5,482 nt of DNA from Candidatus Omnitrophota bacterium (GCA_028687525.1 JAQTZX010000108.1:1-5482); one strand, 5' to 3'; positions 1 to 5,482 are shown, numbered from the stretch's first letter. The notes: generated by a model from the letters alone, not told the origin. Translations and numbers: made by a program.

Positions 1-1811
1 TGGATAACGGTTCATACGGATACAGTATCCCGGTGTTCCCCACGCATACGCCGGTTATGTTTGCCACGCTTTTTACCGGCGCCTATCCGAGGACGCACGG
101 AGTAGCCGACGGCCCGATGCATGTCGTGGGCAGGCCGCTGGATAAGGTGGCGATCGGGGGGTTCAGCTCGGTCGCGAAAAAGGTCCCGCCTATCTGGGTA
201 ACCATGGAAAAAGAGAACAAGAAGGTGTTTTTGCTTTCTCTCCCCGGGTCCACTCCTCCCGAGATCGACCAGGGGACCACTATCAGAGGCAGGTGGAGCG
301 GCTGGGGCGCCGATTTTCACCCCCTGGTTTTTCAGTCTAACAACGCGAACGCGCGGCGCAGCAAGCAGGGCCGTTCGGCGCGGTTGTTCTTTTTCGGCCC
401 GGATCTGACCAGGTATTTCGATTTGAAAGAGGCTTCCGGCTGGGAGAATATGCCGGTTTCGAAGAGCCAGCCGTTGGAAGCGGAAATTGAAGGATGGGGG
501 CAAAAGTTGTTTTTGTATATATACGACACTACCGATGACAATACCATAAACTATGACCGTATTGTTTTTTCTTCCGATAAAAAAAGCATTTTTTCCGATC
601 TGTCCCGGGGGAACTGGAGCGATTGGCTGCCGGCACAATTGAAGTGGCAGAAAGAGAGCGTGGATTCGAATGTCAAAATAAAAGTTATTAAGCTGGGTGT
701 CGGGAATGATCTCGCTTCCGGGGACGTGCGGATCCGCTGTTTTTATAATAACCTCAACCGGTTCGTGGCACAGCCTCCTTCGGCGGCGGATGAAATAAAC
801 AAGGCAGTCGGGCCGATGGTTGATTTCGCGGATAACTTCCCCGCCCAGCTCGTCTATGTTCCCGAGGATAGAGAGACATTCCGCGAGGAGTCGGATATGT
901 CCCTTGACTGGCATAAAAAAGCGGCGGGTTTTATCATTCAGCAGTATAATCCGGATGTGTTCATACAGGATACCTATACTCCCGGGCAGATGTTGAGCAG
1001 CCGCTGGTGGATGGGGGCTGTCGATCCCCAGAGCATGCGGTATGCTTCTTTCAGCGCCGCCGAAAGAGAAAAACGGTGGGAGGATGTCCTGTCCATGTAT
1101 AAAAAAGTGGATGATGTGCTTGGCGAATACCTGAAGAATGCCGATGAGAATACCCTGGTGGTCTTTTCATCCGACCACGGGATGGCGGCTTTGAACAGGG
1201 AGGTGCAGTTGAATAACCTGTTTGCCAAAGAAGGTTTGTTGAAGTTCTCCATCGATGAGAAAACCGGCGAGCCGGTCATCGACTGGAAGAATTCCCGGGT
1301 GATCTATCTCAAGATGTGCCACGTGTATATCCATCCGGACGGCCTGGCCGGGGAATGGAAACGCGCGAGCGGCCCGAAGTACGAGAAACTGCGCGCGCGG
1401 GTCATAAAAATGCTCCGGGCTTTGAAGGATAAAGACGGCAAAAAGCCTTTGGCGGCGGCGGTGAAATGGGAGGATGCGCCGGGGGTATTGAAACTTCCCA
1501 TGGACAGGGTGGGAGATCTGGTGATCGCCAACAATCCGGGTTTTTTCTGGAATGAGGAGATGGGTAATGACCTGACCGTGTTCGCGGATGCCCGGGAAAC
1601 AGGGTATAAACAATCGATACTCCCGGAGGCCACCAAAGCGATATGGACGCCGTTCGTGGTCATGGGGCCGGGGGTGAAGAAGAACCATGCGATCGAAAAG
1701 CCCGTTAGTATGACGGATGAATATCCGACTATCATGCATCTGATGGGTGTGGCAATACCTTCTTTCGTGGAAGGCAAAGAAGTCTCGGAGATATACGAAC
1801 ATGACCGTTAG
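1..1811 (+). CDS. Alkaline-phosphatase-superfamily protein, type I phosphodiesterase/nucleotide pyrophosphatase-like (5' end outside window)
   Basis: The frame is open from the left edge (first whole codon at 3) to TAG at 1809-1811, giving 602 visible residues. A GTG at 33 is not a credible start, because conserved family sequence precedes it. Residues 12-26 (FPTHTPVMFATLFTG, then YPRTHGV) match the nucleophile region of this family, with Thr16 (codon 48-50) the probable nucleophile. The first metal-binding Asp should lie upstream, off the window. A long beta-rich insert (about residues 75-260) follows. Asp323 lies in FIQDTYTPGQ, the Asp391-His392 pair in VVFSSDHGM, and the usual closing GPG-V-K segment is at about 555. 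The Thr/Asp-His site is intact, but no His follows Asp323 at the usual +4 and none is seen in the expected place before GPG. By family these enzymes hydrolyse phosphodiester, pyrophosphate or related esters; the substrate here is unknown. The next gene overlaps its end by 11 bases, suggesting an operon. The superfamily call is firm, the substrate open. Confidence 0.85.
   Translation, partial: DNGSYGYSIPVFPTHTPVMFATLFTGAYPRTHGVADGPMHVVGRPLDKVAIGGFSSVAKKVPPIWVTMEKENKKVFLLSLPGSTPPEIDQGTTIRGRWSGWGADFHPLVFQSNNANARRSKQGRSARLFFFGPDLTRYFDLKEASGWENMPVSKSQPLEAEIEGWGQKLFLYIYDTTDDNTINYDRIVFSSDKKSIFSDLSRGNWSDWLPAQLKWQKESVDSNVKIKVIKLGVGNDLASGDVRIRCFYNNLNRFVAQPPSAADEINKAVGPMVDFADNFPAQLVYVPEDRETFREESDMSLDWHKKAAGFIIQQYNPDVFIQDTYTPGQMLSSRWWMGAVDPQSMRYASFSAAEREKRWEDVLSMYKKVDDVLGEYLKNADENTLVVFSSDHGMAALNREVQLNNLFAKEGLLKFSIDEKTGEPVIDWKNSRVIYLKMCHVYIHPDGLAGEWKRASGPKYEKLRARVIKMLRALKDKDGKKPLAAAVKWEDAPGVLKLPMDRVGDLVIANNPGFFWNEEMGNDLTVFADARETGYKQSILPEATKAIWTPFVVMGPGVKKNHAIEKPVSMTDEYPTIMHLMGVAIPSFVEGKEVSEIYEHDR
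1787..1790 (+). promoter_or_regulatory. Ribosome binding site of the sulfatase-like gene, inside the preceding gene
   Basis: GGAG lies 10 bases before ATG 1801, inside the coding end of the upstream phosphodiesterase gene. It supports 1801 over the longer GTG start at 1747, which would place extra residues before the signal peptide, and over ATG 1816, which has no well-spaced site. The 11-base overlap suggests translational coupling. Confidence 0.5.
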
Positions 1812-3681
1812 AAGGATGTTTTTCGCGTTCATTGCCGGTGCCGCGTTTTTTTTCTGCGCGGCCACCGGTGTTTTTGCCCAGACCATGGATGAGGTCTTCG
1901 CGGAATTCGGTTTTTCCCTTCAGGGGCTCGGGGATTTCAGTTTGGAAAAGAATACCAGCCGGCAATTGCCGGCTTCGGTTACCCATACGGTGCTCGCACG
2001 CAAAGGGGATGTTGTCGTTAAAATCGAGATAACCGCGGCTCTTGAGGAGGGGGATGCGCGCGCATATATCAAGGAAAGGAATTATGTCCTGGAGTCGCTT
2101 TTCAAGCGGCTGCCGAATCCGTACCCGGGGATGATCACCAATACCATTGAATGTCCGGATGCTTTTAAACCGGAGATTATCGAAACGGTGATCCGGGGAA
2201 TCCCGGTCCCCGTATATATCCTGAACAGCACCCCGCGTTTTACGTATGGAGCATGCGTCGATGAGCTTATACGTTACCGCGGCGTCAGCGCGTTCATCTA
2301 TGCCGCGGACAGGAAAACGTTGTTTCGTGTAGAGTTGTTTTATCCCAAAGAGCATTTTGACAAAGAGCGGGCCCTGGCGGTCCTGCGTTCTTTTTCCGAA
2401 AGGGAAAGAACGCCGGGGGAACTGGTGGATTACCGCGGATGCAACCTGATAATCATCGGGTTTGATCCGCTGGGAGCGAACCATCTGAAACTGTACGGGT
2501 ACGAACGCGATACCGCGCCTAATCTCGATGCCTTTGCCCGTGAGAGCGTTCTGTTCAGGAATGCGGTAAGTCCTTCAAGCTGGACCCTGCCGGTTTTTAT
2601 GTCCTGGTTTACTTCGCTCTATCCCTCACAGCATAAAGTCGTGAACAAATACAGTTTCACCGGAGGGAAAAGACAGGTGTATTCCAACCTGCAGAAACTT
2701 TCTCCGGGCACGGTTACCCTGGCCCAGGTGTTGAAAAATGACGGGTATGCCACCGCCGGTTTTACCGGAGATGCGGGCGTTGAGGGGATATTCGGCTACA
2801 GCCAGGGGTTCGATGTATATTACGATAAAACCGCCTTCGGCGGTTTCAGCCTTGTTTTTCCGAAGGCCCTGCAATGGCTGAAAAAACACCGCGGGGAAAA
2901 GGTTTTTCTTTTCATACAGGCATATGATGTGCACGGGCGGTATAAGCATGAAAAGAATTTCAGAAATAAATTTGCAGATCCTTCCTACAAGGGCAAATAC
3001 CGGGGGACTCCCGCTGAATACTGGCAGCTGCGCAATGAGAGCCTGGAAAACAAGCCTCTTGCGCTCGCGGAAGAAGACGTGCAATTCTGGAAGGACTGGT
3101 ATGACGGTAAGATATATGAGGCGGATAAGAAGCTCGGGGCGTTCCTGGATGAGCTCCGCGGGATGGGGTTGTATGACAACACTATTATTGTGGTTTCTTC
3201 CGCTTCGGGGAACGAATTTTATGAGCACCGGCGTTTTGACCACGGGTACAGTCTTTACGACGAACTTATCCGTGTTCCCTTGATCATAAAAATCCCCGGG
3301 ATAGAGGGAAAAATAATCCCGGAACAGGTCAGGACCGTAGATATTATGCCTACGGTGCTCGATTTGCTCGGGGTCGGAGTAGGGGAAACAACCGAAAAGC
3401 AGATGCGGGGAGTAAGCCTGGTCCCGTTCGTACACGGGGAATCTTTGAAACTGGATGCTTTTTCGGAGACGGATTATCTTTTATACAGCTTCAAGCGGTC
3501 TTTGCGCACGAGCGACGGTTGGAAATTCATCTATTCCCTGGAAAGCGGAGAGCGGGAATTGTATAATCTTAATATCGATCCTTCTGAAACGCGGAATCTG
3601 GCCGACGAAGAACCGCAGAAGGCCCTGGAACTGGAAAAGGAACTTTTGCGCCGGCGGGTATCTTTCCCGGACGGCAAATAA
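1801..3681 (+). CDS. Secreted sulfatase-like protein with novel N-terminal domain and degenerate metal site
   Basis: This is a 626-residue protein starting at ATG 1801. Residues 1-26 form a signal peptide (positive MTVRR, hydrophobic core, cleavage likely after VFA), so it is exported. Residues 27-210 form an alpha/beta domain I do not recognise. From about 215 it is a sulfatase/phosphoglycerol-transferase fold: GFDPLGANHLKLYGYE with Asp222, TAPNLDAFARESVLFRNA, then SSWTLPVFMS. Thr262 stands where sulfatases have Cys/Ser, and Phe replaces the Arg of C/S-x-P-x-R, so it is not a formylglycine sulfatase. Later come YDVHGRY (His378), EHRRFDHGYSLYDELIRVPLI (His481) and the typical tail ELYNLNIDPSETRNLAD. 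The usual SDHGE metal motif is replaced by SASGN (Ala468, Ser469), with flanks in frame and well conserved. It may therefore be a pseudoenzyme or a modified hydrolase. It overlaps the preceding gene and shares its GC-rich codon use. Fold confident; function unknown. Confidence 0.85.
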   Translation: MTVRRMFFAFIAGAAFFFCAATGVFAQTMDEVFAEFGFSLQGLGDFSLEKNTSRQLPASVTHTVLARKGDVVVKIEITAALEEGDARAYIKERNYVLESLFKRLPNPYPGMITNTIECPDAFKPEIIETVIRGIPVPVYILNSTPRFTYGACVDELIRYRGVSAFIYAADRKTLFRVELFYPKEHFDKERALAVLRSFSERERTPGELVDYRGCNLIIIGFDPLGANHLKLYGYERDTAPNLDAFARESVLFRNAVSPSSWTLPVFMSWFTSLYPSQHKVVNKYSFTGGKRQVYSNLQKLSPGTVTLAQVLKNDGYATAGFTGDAGVEGIFGYSQGFDVYYDKTAFGGFSLVFPKALQWLKKHRGEKVFLFIQAYDVHGRYKHEKNFRNKFADPSYKGKYRGTPAEYWQLRNESLENKPLALAEEDVQFWKDWYDGKIYEADKKLGAFLDELRGMGLYDNTIIVVSSASGNEFYEHRRFDHGYSLYDELIRVPLIIKIPGIEGKIIPEQVRTVDIMPTVLDLLGVGVGETTEKQMRGVSLVPFVHGESLKLDAFSETDYLLYSFKRSLRTSDGWKFIYSLESGERELYNLNIDPSETRNLADEEPQKALELEKELLRRRVSFPDGK

Positions 3682-3684
3682 ATC
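3627..3684 (+). repeat. Left copy of 58/60-base direct duplication (3' end of sulfatase-like gene)
   Basis: The last 55 bases of the sulfatase-like gene, including its TAA stop, plus three bases are repeated at 5395-5454. By hand alignment 55 of 60 columns are identical, with three substitutions and two one-base insertions in the right copy. This left copy is the intact coding one (ends LRRRVSFPDGK). The pair brackets the gdhA segment, with 1768 bases between equivalent points. Confidence 0.9.
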
Positions 3685-3706
3685 GAAATAAATCGGAAAT
3701 AAATAT
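3676..3706 (+). repeat. Three tandem AAATAAATC-type units
   Basis: The units are AAATAAATCG (3676-3685), AAATAAATCGG (3686-3696) and AAATAAATAT (3697-3706). The array begins in the last codon of the sulfatase-like gene and runs into the -35 box of the downstream promoter. Its near-helical period and A-tracts would suit an UP element. The right copy of the outer duplication contains only the first unit, so the extra units may have arisen by slippage here. Confidence 0.7.
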
Positions 3707-3739
3707 TGACAGAAAAGTAAAAACGATATAAATTATACT
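3706..3739 (+). promoter_or_regulatory. Sigma70-type promoter for the gdhA leader
   Basis: A perfect -35 TTGACA lies at 3706-3711. Several -10 candidates follow: TATAAA 3727-3732 (spacer 15), TAAATT 3729-3734 (spacer 17) and TATACT 3734-3739 (spacer 22). The first two would start transcription near 3740, at the beginning of the ACAGGG repeat. The A-tract array immediately upstream could act as an UP element. It lies after the stop of the sulfatase-like gene and on the same strand as gdhA, so it most likely drives the leader and gdhA. Confidence 0.6.
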
Positions 3740-3740
3740 A

Positions 3741-3765
3741 ACAGGGTGCTGAAAAACCCTCTTAA
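3741..3765 (+). repeat. Left copy of 25-base direct repeat around gdhA (ACAGGGTGCTGAAAAA core)
   Basis: The 16-base core ACAGGGTGCTGAAAAA followed by CCCTCTTAA recurs at 5254-5278 in the same orientation, with 23 of 25 bases identical. The sequence resembles ends of insertion sequences I have seen in bacterial genomes, but I cannot name a family, and no inverted partner is in the window. AGGGT (3743-3747) can pair with ACCCT (3756-3760) around loop GCTGAAAA, so it may also form a small 5' hairpin in the leader RNA. Confidence 0.8.
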
Positions 3766-3815
3766 TCGGATTGCTGATTGATTTTGAAGTTTAACACGGT
3801 TGGAGTAATATAGAC

Positions 3816-3855
3816 AAAGACGTCCATATGGTTCCCTGGAGGACGTCTTTTTTTT
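3816..3855 (+). terminator. Rho-independent terminator or attenuator before gdhA
   Basis: AAAGACGTCC (3816-3825) and GGACGTCTTT (3841-3850) form a perfect 10-base-pair stem with a 15-base loop. The stem runs straight into a T tract at 3848-3855. It lies 61 bases before the gdhA start and downstream of the 3706 promoter, so transcription into gdhA from that promoter must read through it. It could also terminate transcription of the upstream two-gene operon. Confidence 0.8.
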
Positions 3856-3863
3856 GGTCTTCA

Positions 3864-3892
3864 AATGCCTAAAAATCAGGCATTAGTAGCCT
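3864..3892 (+). promoter_or_regulatory. Alternative hairpins upstream of the gdhA ribosome binding site
   Basis: AATGCCT (3864-3870) and AGGCATT (3878-3884) form a 7-base-pair stem with loop AAAAATC. The right arm can instead use AGGC (3878-3881) to pair with GCCT (3889-3892), so the two structures exclude each other. They end 12 to 20 bases before the Shine-Dalgarno site. A role in translation control or mRNA stability is possible, or the palindrome could be a protein site. No ligand or regulator is evident. Confidence 0.35.
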
Positions 3893-3904
3893 AACAGCTC
3901 AAAA

Positions 3905-3910
3905 AAGGAG
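3905..3910 (+). promoter_or_regulatory. Ribosome binding site of gdhA
   Basis: AAGGAG lies six bases before ATG 3917. This is a near-ideal Shine-Dalgarno site and fixes the gdhA start. Confidence 0.85.
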
Positions 3911-3916
3911 AAACCC

Positions 3917-5254
3917 ATGTCAAAAAGAATAGAAGATTTTATGAATCAGGTTATAAGTAAAAATCAGAATGAGCCGGAATTTCATCAGGCTGTAAGGGAA
4001 GTTGCAGAGTCGCTGGATTTGTTTCTCGGGGAAAATCCAAAATACAGTGAAGCAAAAATTCTTGAAAGAATGATCGAGCCGGAGAGAGTAATAATGTTTC
4101 GTGTGCCTTGGCTTGATGATAAGGGAGAGATACAAATTAACAAAGGGTATCGTATTGAAATGAATAGCGCTATAGGCCCTTATAAAGGCGGTATCCGTTT
4201 TCATCCGAGCGTGAACTTAAGTATTCTTAAATTTCTTGCTTTTGAACAGGTATTAAAGAATAGCCTGACCACGCTTCCTATGGGCGGCGGTAAGGGCGGA
4301 TCAGATTTTGACCCGAAAGGAAAATCAGATAATGAAGTCATGAAATTTTGCCAAAGTTTCATGAATGAACTTTTTAGACACATTGGTCCTGATACTGATG
4401 TCCCTGCCGGCGATATCGGAGTAGGGGGGCGTGAAATCGGCTATATGTTCGGCCAATACAAGAAACTTAGAAATGAATTTACCGGCGTTCTAACCGGTAA
4501 AGGTTTATGCTGGGGCGGCAGCCTTATTCGTCCGGAAGCCACAGGTTACGGCTGTGTTTATTTTGTCGAAGAAATGTTAAAGACGCAGGGAGATTCGCTC
4601 AAGGGCAAGGTTTGCGCGGTGTCCGGGTCCGGTAATGTCGCTCAATATACAGCCGGGAAATTAATACAGTTAGGTGCAAAGGTGGTAACACTCTCGGATT
4701 CAGACGGTTTTATTTATGACAAAGACGGCATTGACCAAAAAGAATTGAAATGCGTGTTGGAATTAAAAAATGTCCGTCGGGGGCGCATCAAAGAATGCGC
4801 AAAAGAATTCAGATGTGAGTTTTATGAAAAAAAGAAGCCGTGGGGCGTAAAGTGCGACGTTGCTTTTCCTTCCGCAACTCAGAACGAGATTTCCGGTGAA
4901 GATGCCAAAACCTTGGTAAAGAATGGCTGTATTGCTGTAGGCGAGGGAGCTAACATGCCCTCTGCCCCCGAAGCAATAGGTGTATTTCAAAAGGCCAAAA
5001 TACTCTATGCTCCGGGTAAAGCATCCAATGCCGGCGGGGTTGCCACTTCCGGGCTTGAAATGACACAAAACAGTATGAGATTATCTTGGTCGCGTGAAGA
5101 GGTGGATAGAAAGCTTCATGATATCATGATAGCTATACATGAAAATTGCGTTCGTTATGGTAAAGAAGGCAAATATGTTAATTACGTTAAAGGAGCTAAT
5201 ATCGCCGGATTTGTTAAGGTCGCAGATGCCATGATTGCTCAAGGAGTAGTTTGA
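3917..5254 (+). CDS. gdhA: Glutamate dehydrogenase, hexameric small type, probably NADP-specific
   Basis: It catalyses reductive amination of 2-oxoglutarate with ammonia to glutamate in the cytoplasm. The 445 residues equal the family's usual length (E. coli GdhA, 447). The N-terminal substrate domain carries GPYKGGIRFHPSVNLSILKF (Lys90), Lys114, PMGGGKGGSDFDPKGKSD (Lys126) and PAGDIGVGGREIGYM (catalytic Asp166). These are one off from the Lys89, Lys113, Lys125 and Asp165 of Clostridium symbiosum GDH. A Rossmann domain follows with VSGSGNVA (Gly237-Ala242) and TLSDSDG. It resembles the NADP enzymes in this stretch, though cofactor choice is inferred. The tail NYVKGANIAGFVKVADAMIAQGVV is typical, so the gene is complete. 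AAGGAG at 3905 supports the start. It stands alone after its own promoter, terminator hairpin and leader. It is visibly richer in A/T-ending codons than the two genes upstream and lies between direct repeats, which suggests separate acquisition. Confidence 0.97.
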   Translation: MSKRIEDFMNQVISKNQNEPEFHQAVREVAESLDLFLGENPKYSEAKILERMIEPERVIMFRVPWLDDKGEIQINKGYRIEMNSAIGPYKGGIRFHPSVNLSILKFLAFEQVLKNSLTTLPMGGGKGGSDFDPKGKSDNEVMKFCQSFMNELFRHIGPDTDVPAGDIGVGGREIGYMFGQYKKLRNEFTGVLTGKGLCWGGSLIRPEATGYGCVYFVEEMLKTQGDSLKGKVCAVSGSGNVAQYTAGKLIQLGAKVVTLSDSDGFIYDKDGIDQKELKCVLELKNVRRGRIKECAKEFRCEFYEKKKPWGVKCDVAFPSATQNEISGEDAKTLVKNGCIAVGEGANMPSAPEAIGVFQKAKILYAPGKASNAGGVATSGLEMTQNSMRLSWSREEVDRKLHDIMIAIHENCVRYGKEGKYVNYVKGANIAGFVKVADAMIAQGVV

Positions 5255-5278
5255 CAGGGTGCTGAAAAATCCTTTTAA
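5254..5278 (+). repeat. Right copy of 25-base direct repeat around gdhA
   Basis: This copy begins on the last base of the gdhA stop codon and matches 3741-3765 at 23 of 25 positions. The inner hairpin AGGGT/ATCCT (5256-5260 with 5269-5273) is kept, because the C-to-T change still gives a G-U pair. Followed by TTTT, it might serve as a weak terminator for gdhA. Similarity fades beyond 5278. Confidence 0.8.
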
Positions 5279-5394
5279 GCAGTCTGATATTGGTCCTATG
5301 ACAATGGAGGATGATGTCCGATAAGTTAGGATTTAATTTGTAAGAATCAACAAATCTGCAAGTCAAGATATCACGCCTTACTGTATTTTCAATC
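5279..5394. other. Non-coding stretch after gdhA
   Basis: Between the two right-hand repeat copies I see no credible reading frame, tRNA or strong terminator. A weak AT-rich inverted repeat (ATTTGT 5336-5341, ACAAAT 5350-5355) has no T tract. The composition is AT-rich, like gdhA. Confidence 0.5.
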
Positions 5395-5454
5395 GGAACC
5401 GGAAAAGGAACTTTTGCTCCTGGAGGGTATCTTTCCCCGGACGGCAAATAAATC
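5395..5454 (+). pseudogene. Decayed duplicate of the sulfatase-like gene's 3' end
   Basis: This copy of 3627-3684 has 55 identical columns of 60. It carries two single-base insertions that break the original frame, one near 5421 and one in the C run near 5436-5439, so it cannot encode the original tail. Sequence before 5395 does not resemble the rest of the sulfatase-like gene, so only the tail is present. The remaining bases to the window end (5455-5482) show nothing recognisable. Confidence 0.8.
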
Positions 5455-5482
5455 AGTGTGTTTTTAGGGATTACGGTGATAT

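Larger units (their letters stand above)
3741..3855 (+). ncRNA. Possible leader RNA or small RNA upstream of gdhA
   Basis: About 115 bases lie between a likely transcription start and a strong intrinsic terminator, and they contain no credible reading frame. The RNA would have a 5' hairpin (3743-3760), a mostly unpaired middle, and a terminator hairpin at 3816-3850. This layout fits either a terminated small RNA or a cis attenuator controlling gdhA. I do not recognise a known riboswitch; in particular I do not see a convincing glutamine-riboswitch (glnA) core. The boundaries are inferred from promoter and terminator only. Confidence 0.3.

Noticed and set aside
33..35. GTG at 33 as the start of the phosphodiesterase gene
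   Set aside because: The frame is open to the left edge, family-like sequence precedes it, and the signal region and first metal Asp expected upstream would be missing.
2575..2598. Formylglycine sulfatase signature in the second gene
   Set aside because: The aligned segment is TLPVF, lacking both the Cys/Ser to be modified and the Arg, so classical sulfatase maturation is not expected.
12..3435. Long minus-strand open frames across the two phosphatase-superfamily genes (for example 12-914, 1167-1886, 1732-2484, 2626-3435)
   Set aside because: They are antisense to strongly supported genes, contain Arg/Pro/His-rich low-information protein, and match no family; GC-rich coding DNA produces such shadows.
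3741..3855. Glutamine riboswitch (glnA-type) controlling gdhA
   Set aside because: The expected conserved core was not found by eye; only the genomic context would suggest it.
5251..5256. TTGACA at the gdhA stop codon as a second promoter
   Set aside because: No acceptable -10 box lies at normal spacing; the nearest TGATAT is 28 bases away. The hexamer arises from the stop codon joined to the repeat.
5336..5355. Inverted repeat ATTTGT/ACAAAT as a terminator for gdhA
   Set aside because: The stem is only six mostly A-T pairs and no T tract follows.
5214..5447. Minus-strand 77-codon frame covering the right-hand repeats
   Set aside because: It runs through the end of gdhA, the 25-base repeat and the decayed gene tail, shows no family resemblance, and has no persuasive ribosome binding site.

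Overview
This window comes from an uncultured-looking Gram-negative-type bacterium. Translation is standard bacterial, Shine-Dalgarno sites precede the genes, and a sulfatase-like protein has a Sec signal peptide. The pairing of large alkaline-phosphatase-superfamily proteins, the AT-rich promoter style and the GC-rich coding style would fit a lineage such as Omnitrophota or another PVC-adjacent phylum. That assignment is an impression only, because no rRNA or marker gene is present.

Layout. Positions 1-1811 hold the 3' part of a large type I phosphodiesterase/nucleotide-pyrophosphatase-like gene that runs off the left edge. A second alkaline-phosphatase-superfamily gene (1801-3681, secreted, sulfatase-like fold) overlaps its end by 11 bases, so the two are probably one translationally coupled operon. 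Positions 3682-3916 are a structured intergenic leader: a three-unit AT-rich tandem repeat, a sigma70-type promoter, a repeat with a small hairpin, a strong intrinsic terminator and a further pair of alternative hairpins before a good ribosome binding site. Positions 3917-5254 hold a complete, canonical hexameric glutamate dehydrogenase gene (gdhA). Positions 5255-5482 hold no gene, only a second copy of the leader repeat and a decayed duplicate of the last 58 bases of the sulfatase-like gene.

How the parts relate. The two phosphatase-superfamily proteins probably act together in the cell envelope on phospho- or sulfo-ester groups, but both depart from the canonical metal site. The first keeps the nucleophile and Asp-His pair but shows no obvious second-site histidines. 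The second has lost the Asp-His pair outright and may be a pseudoenzyme. gdhA makes glutamate from 2-oxoglutarate and ammonia and has no evident functional link to them. It is more AT-rich and sits between two sets of direct repeats: a 25-base repeat (23/25 identical) immediately around it and, outside that, a roughly 60-base duplication of the upstream gene's 3' end. The most interesting reading is that gdhA arrived as a roughly 1.77 kb cassette at the 3' end of the sulfatase-like gene, with that end preserved on the left and a decaying copy left on the right, much like attL/attR sites of integrated elements. No integrase or transposase is visible.
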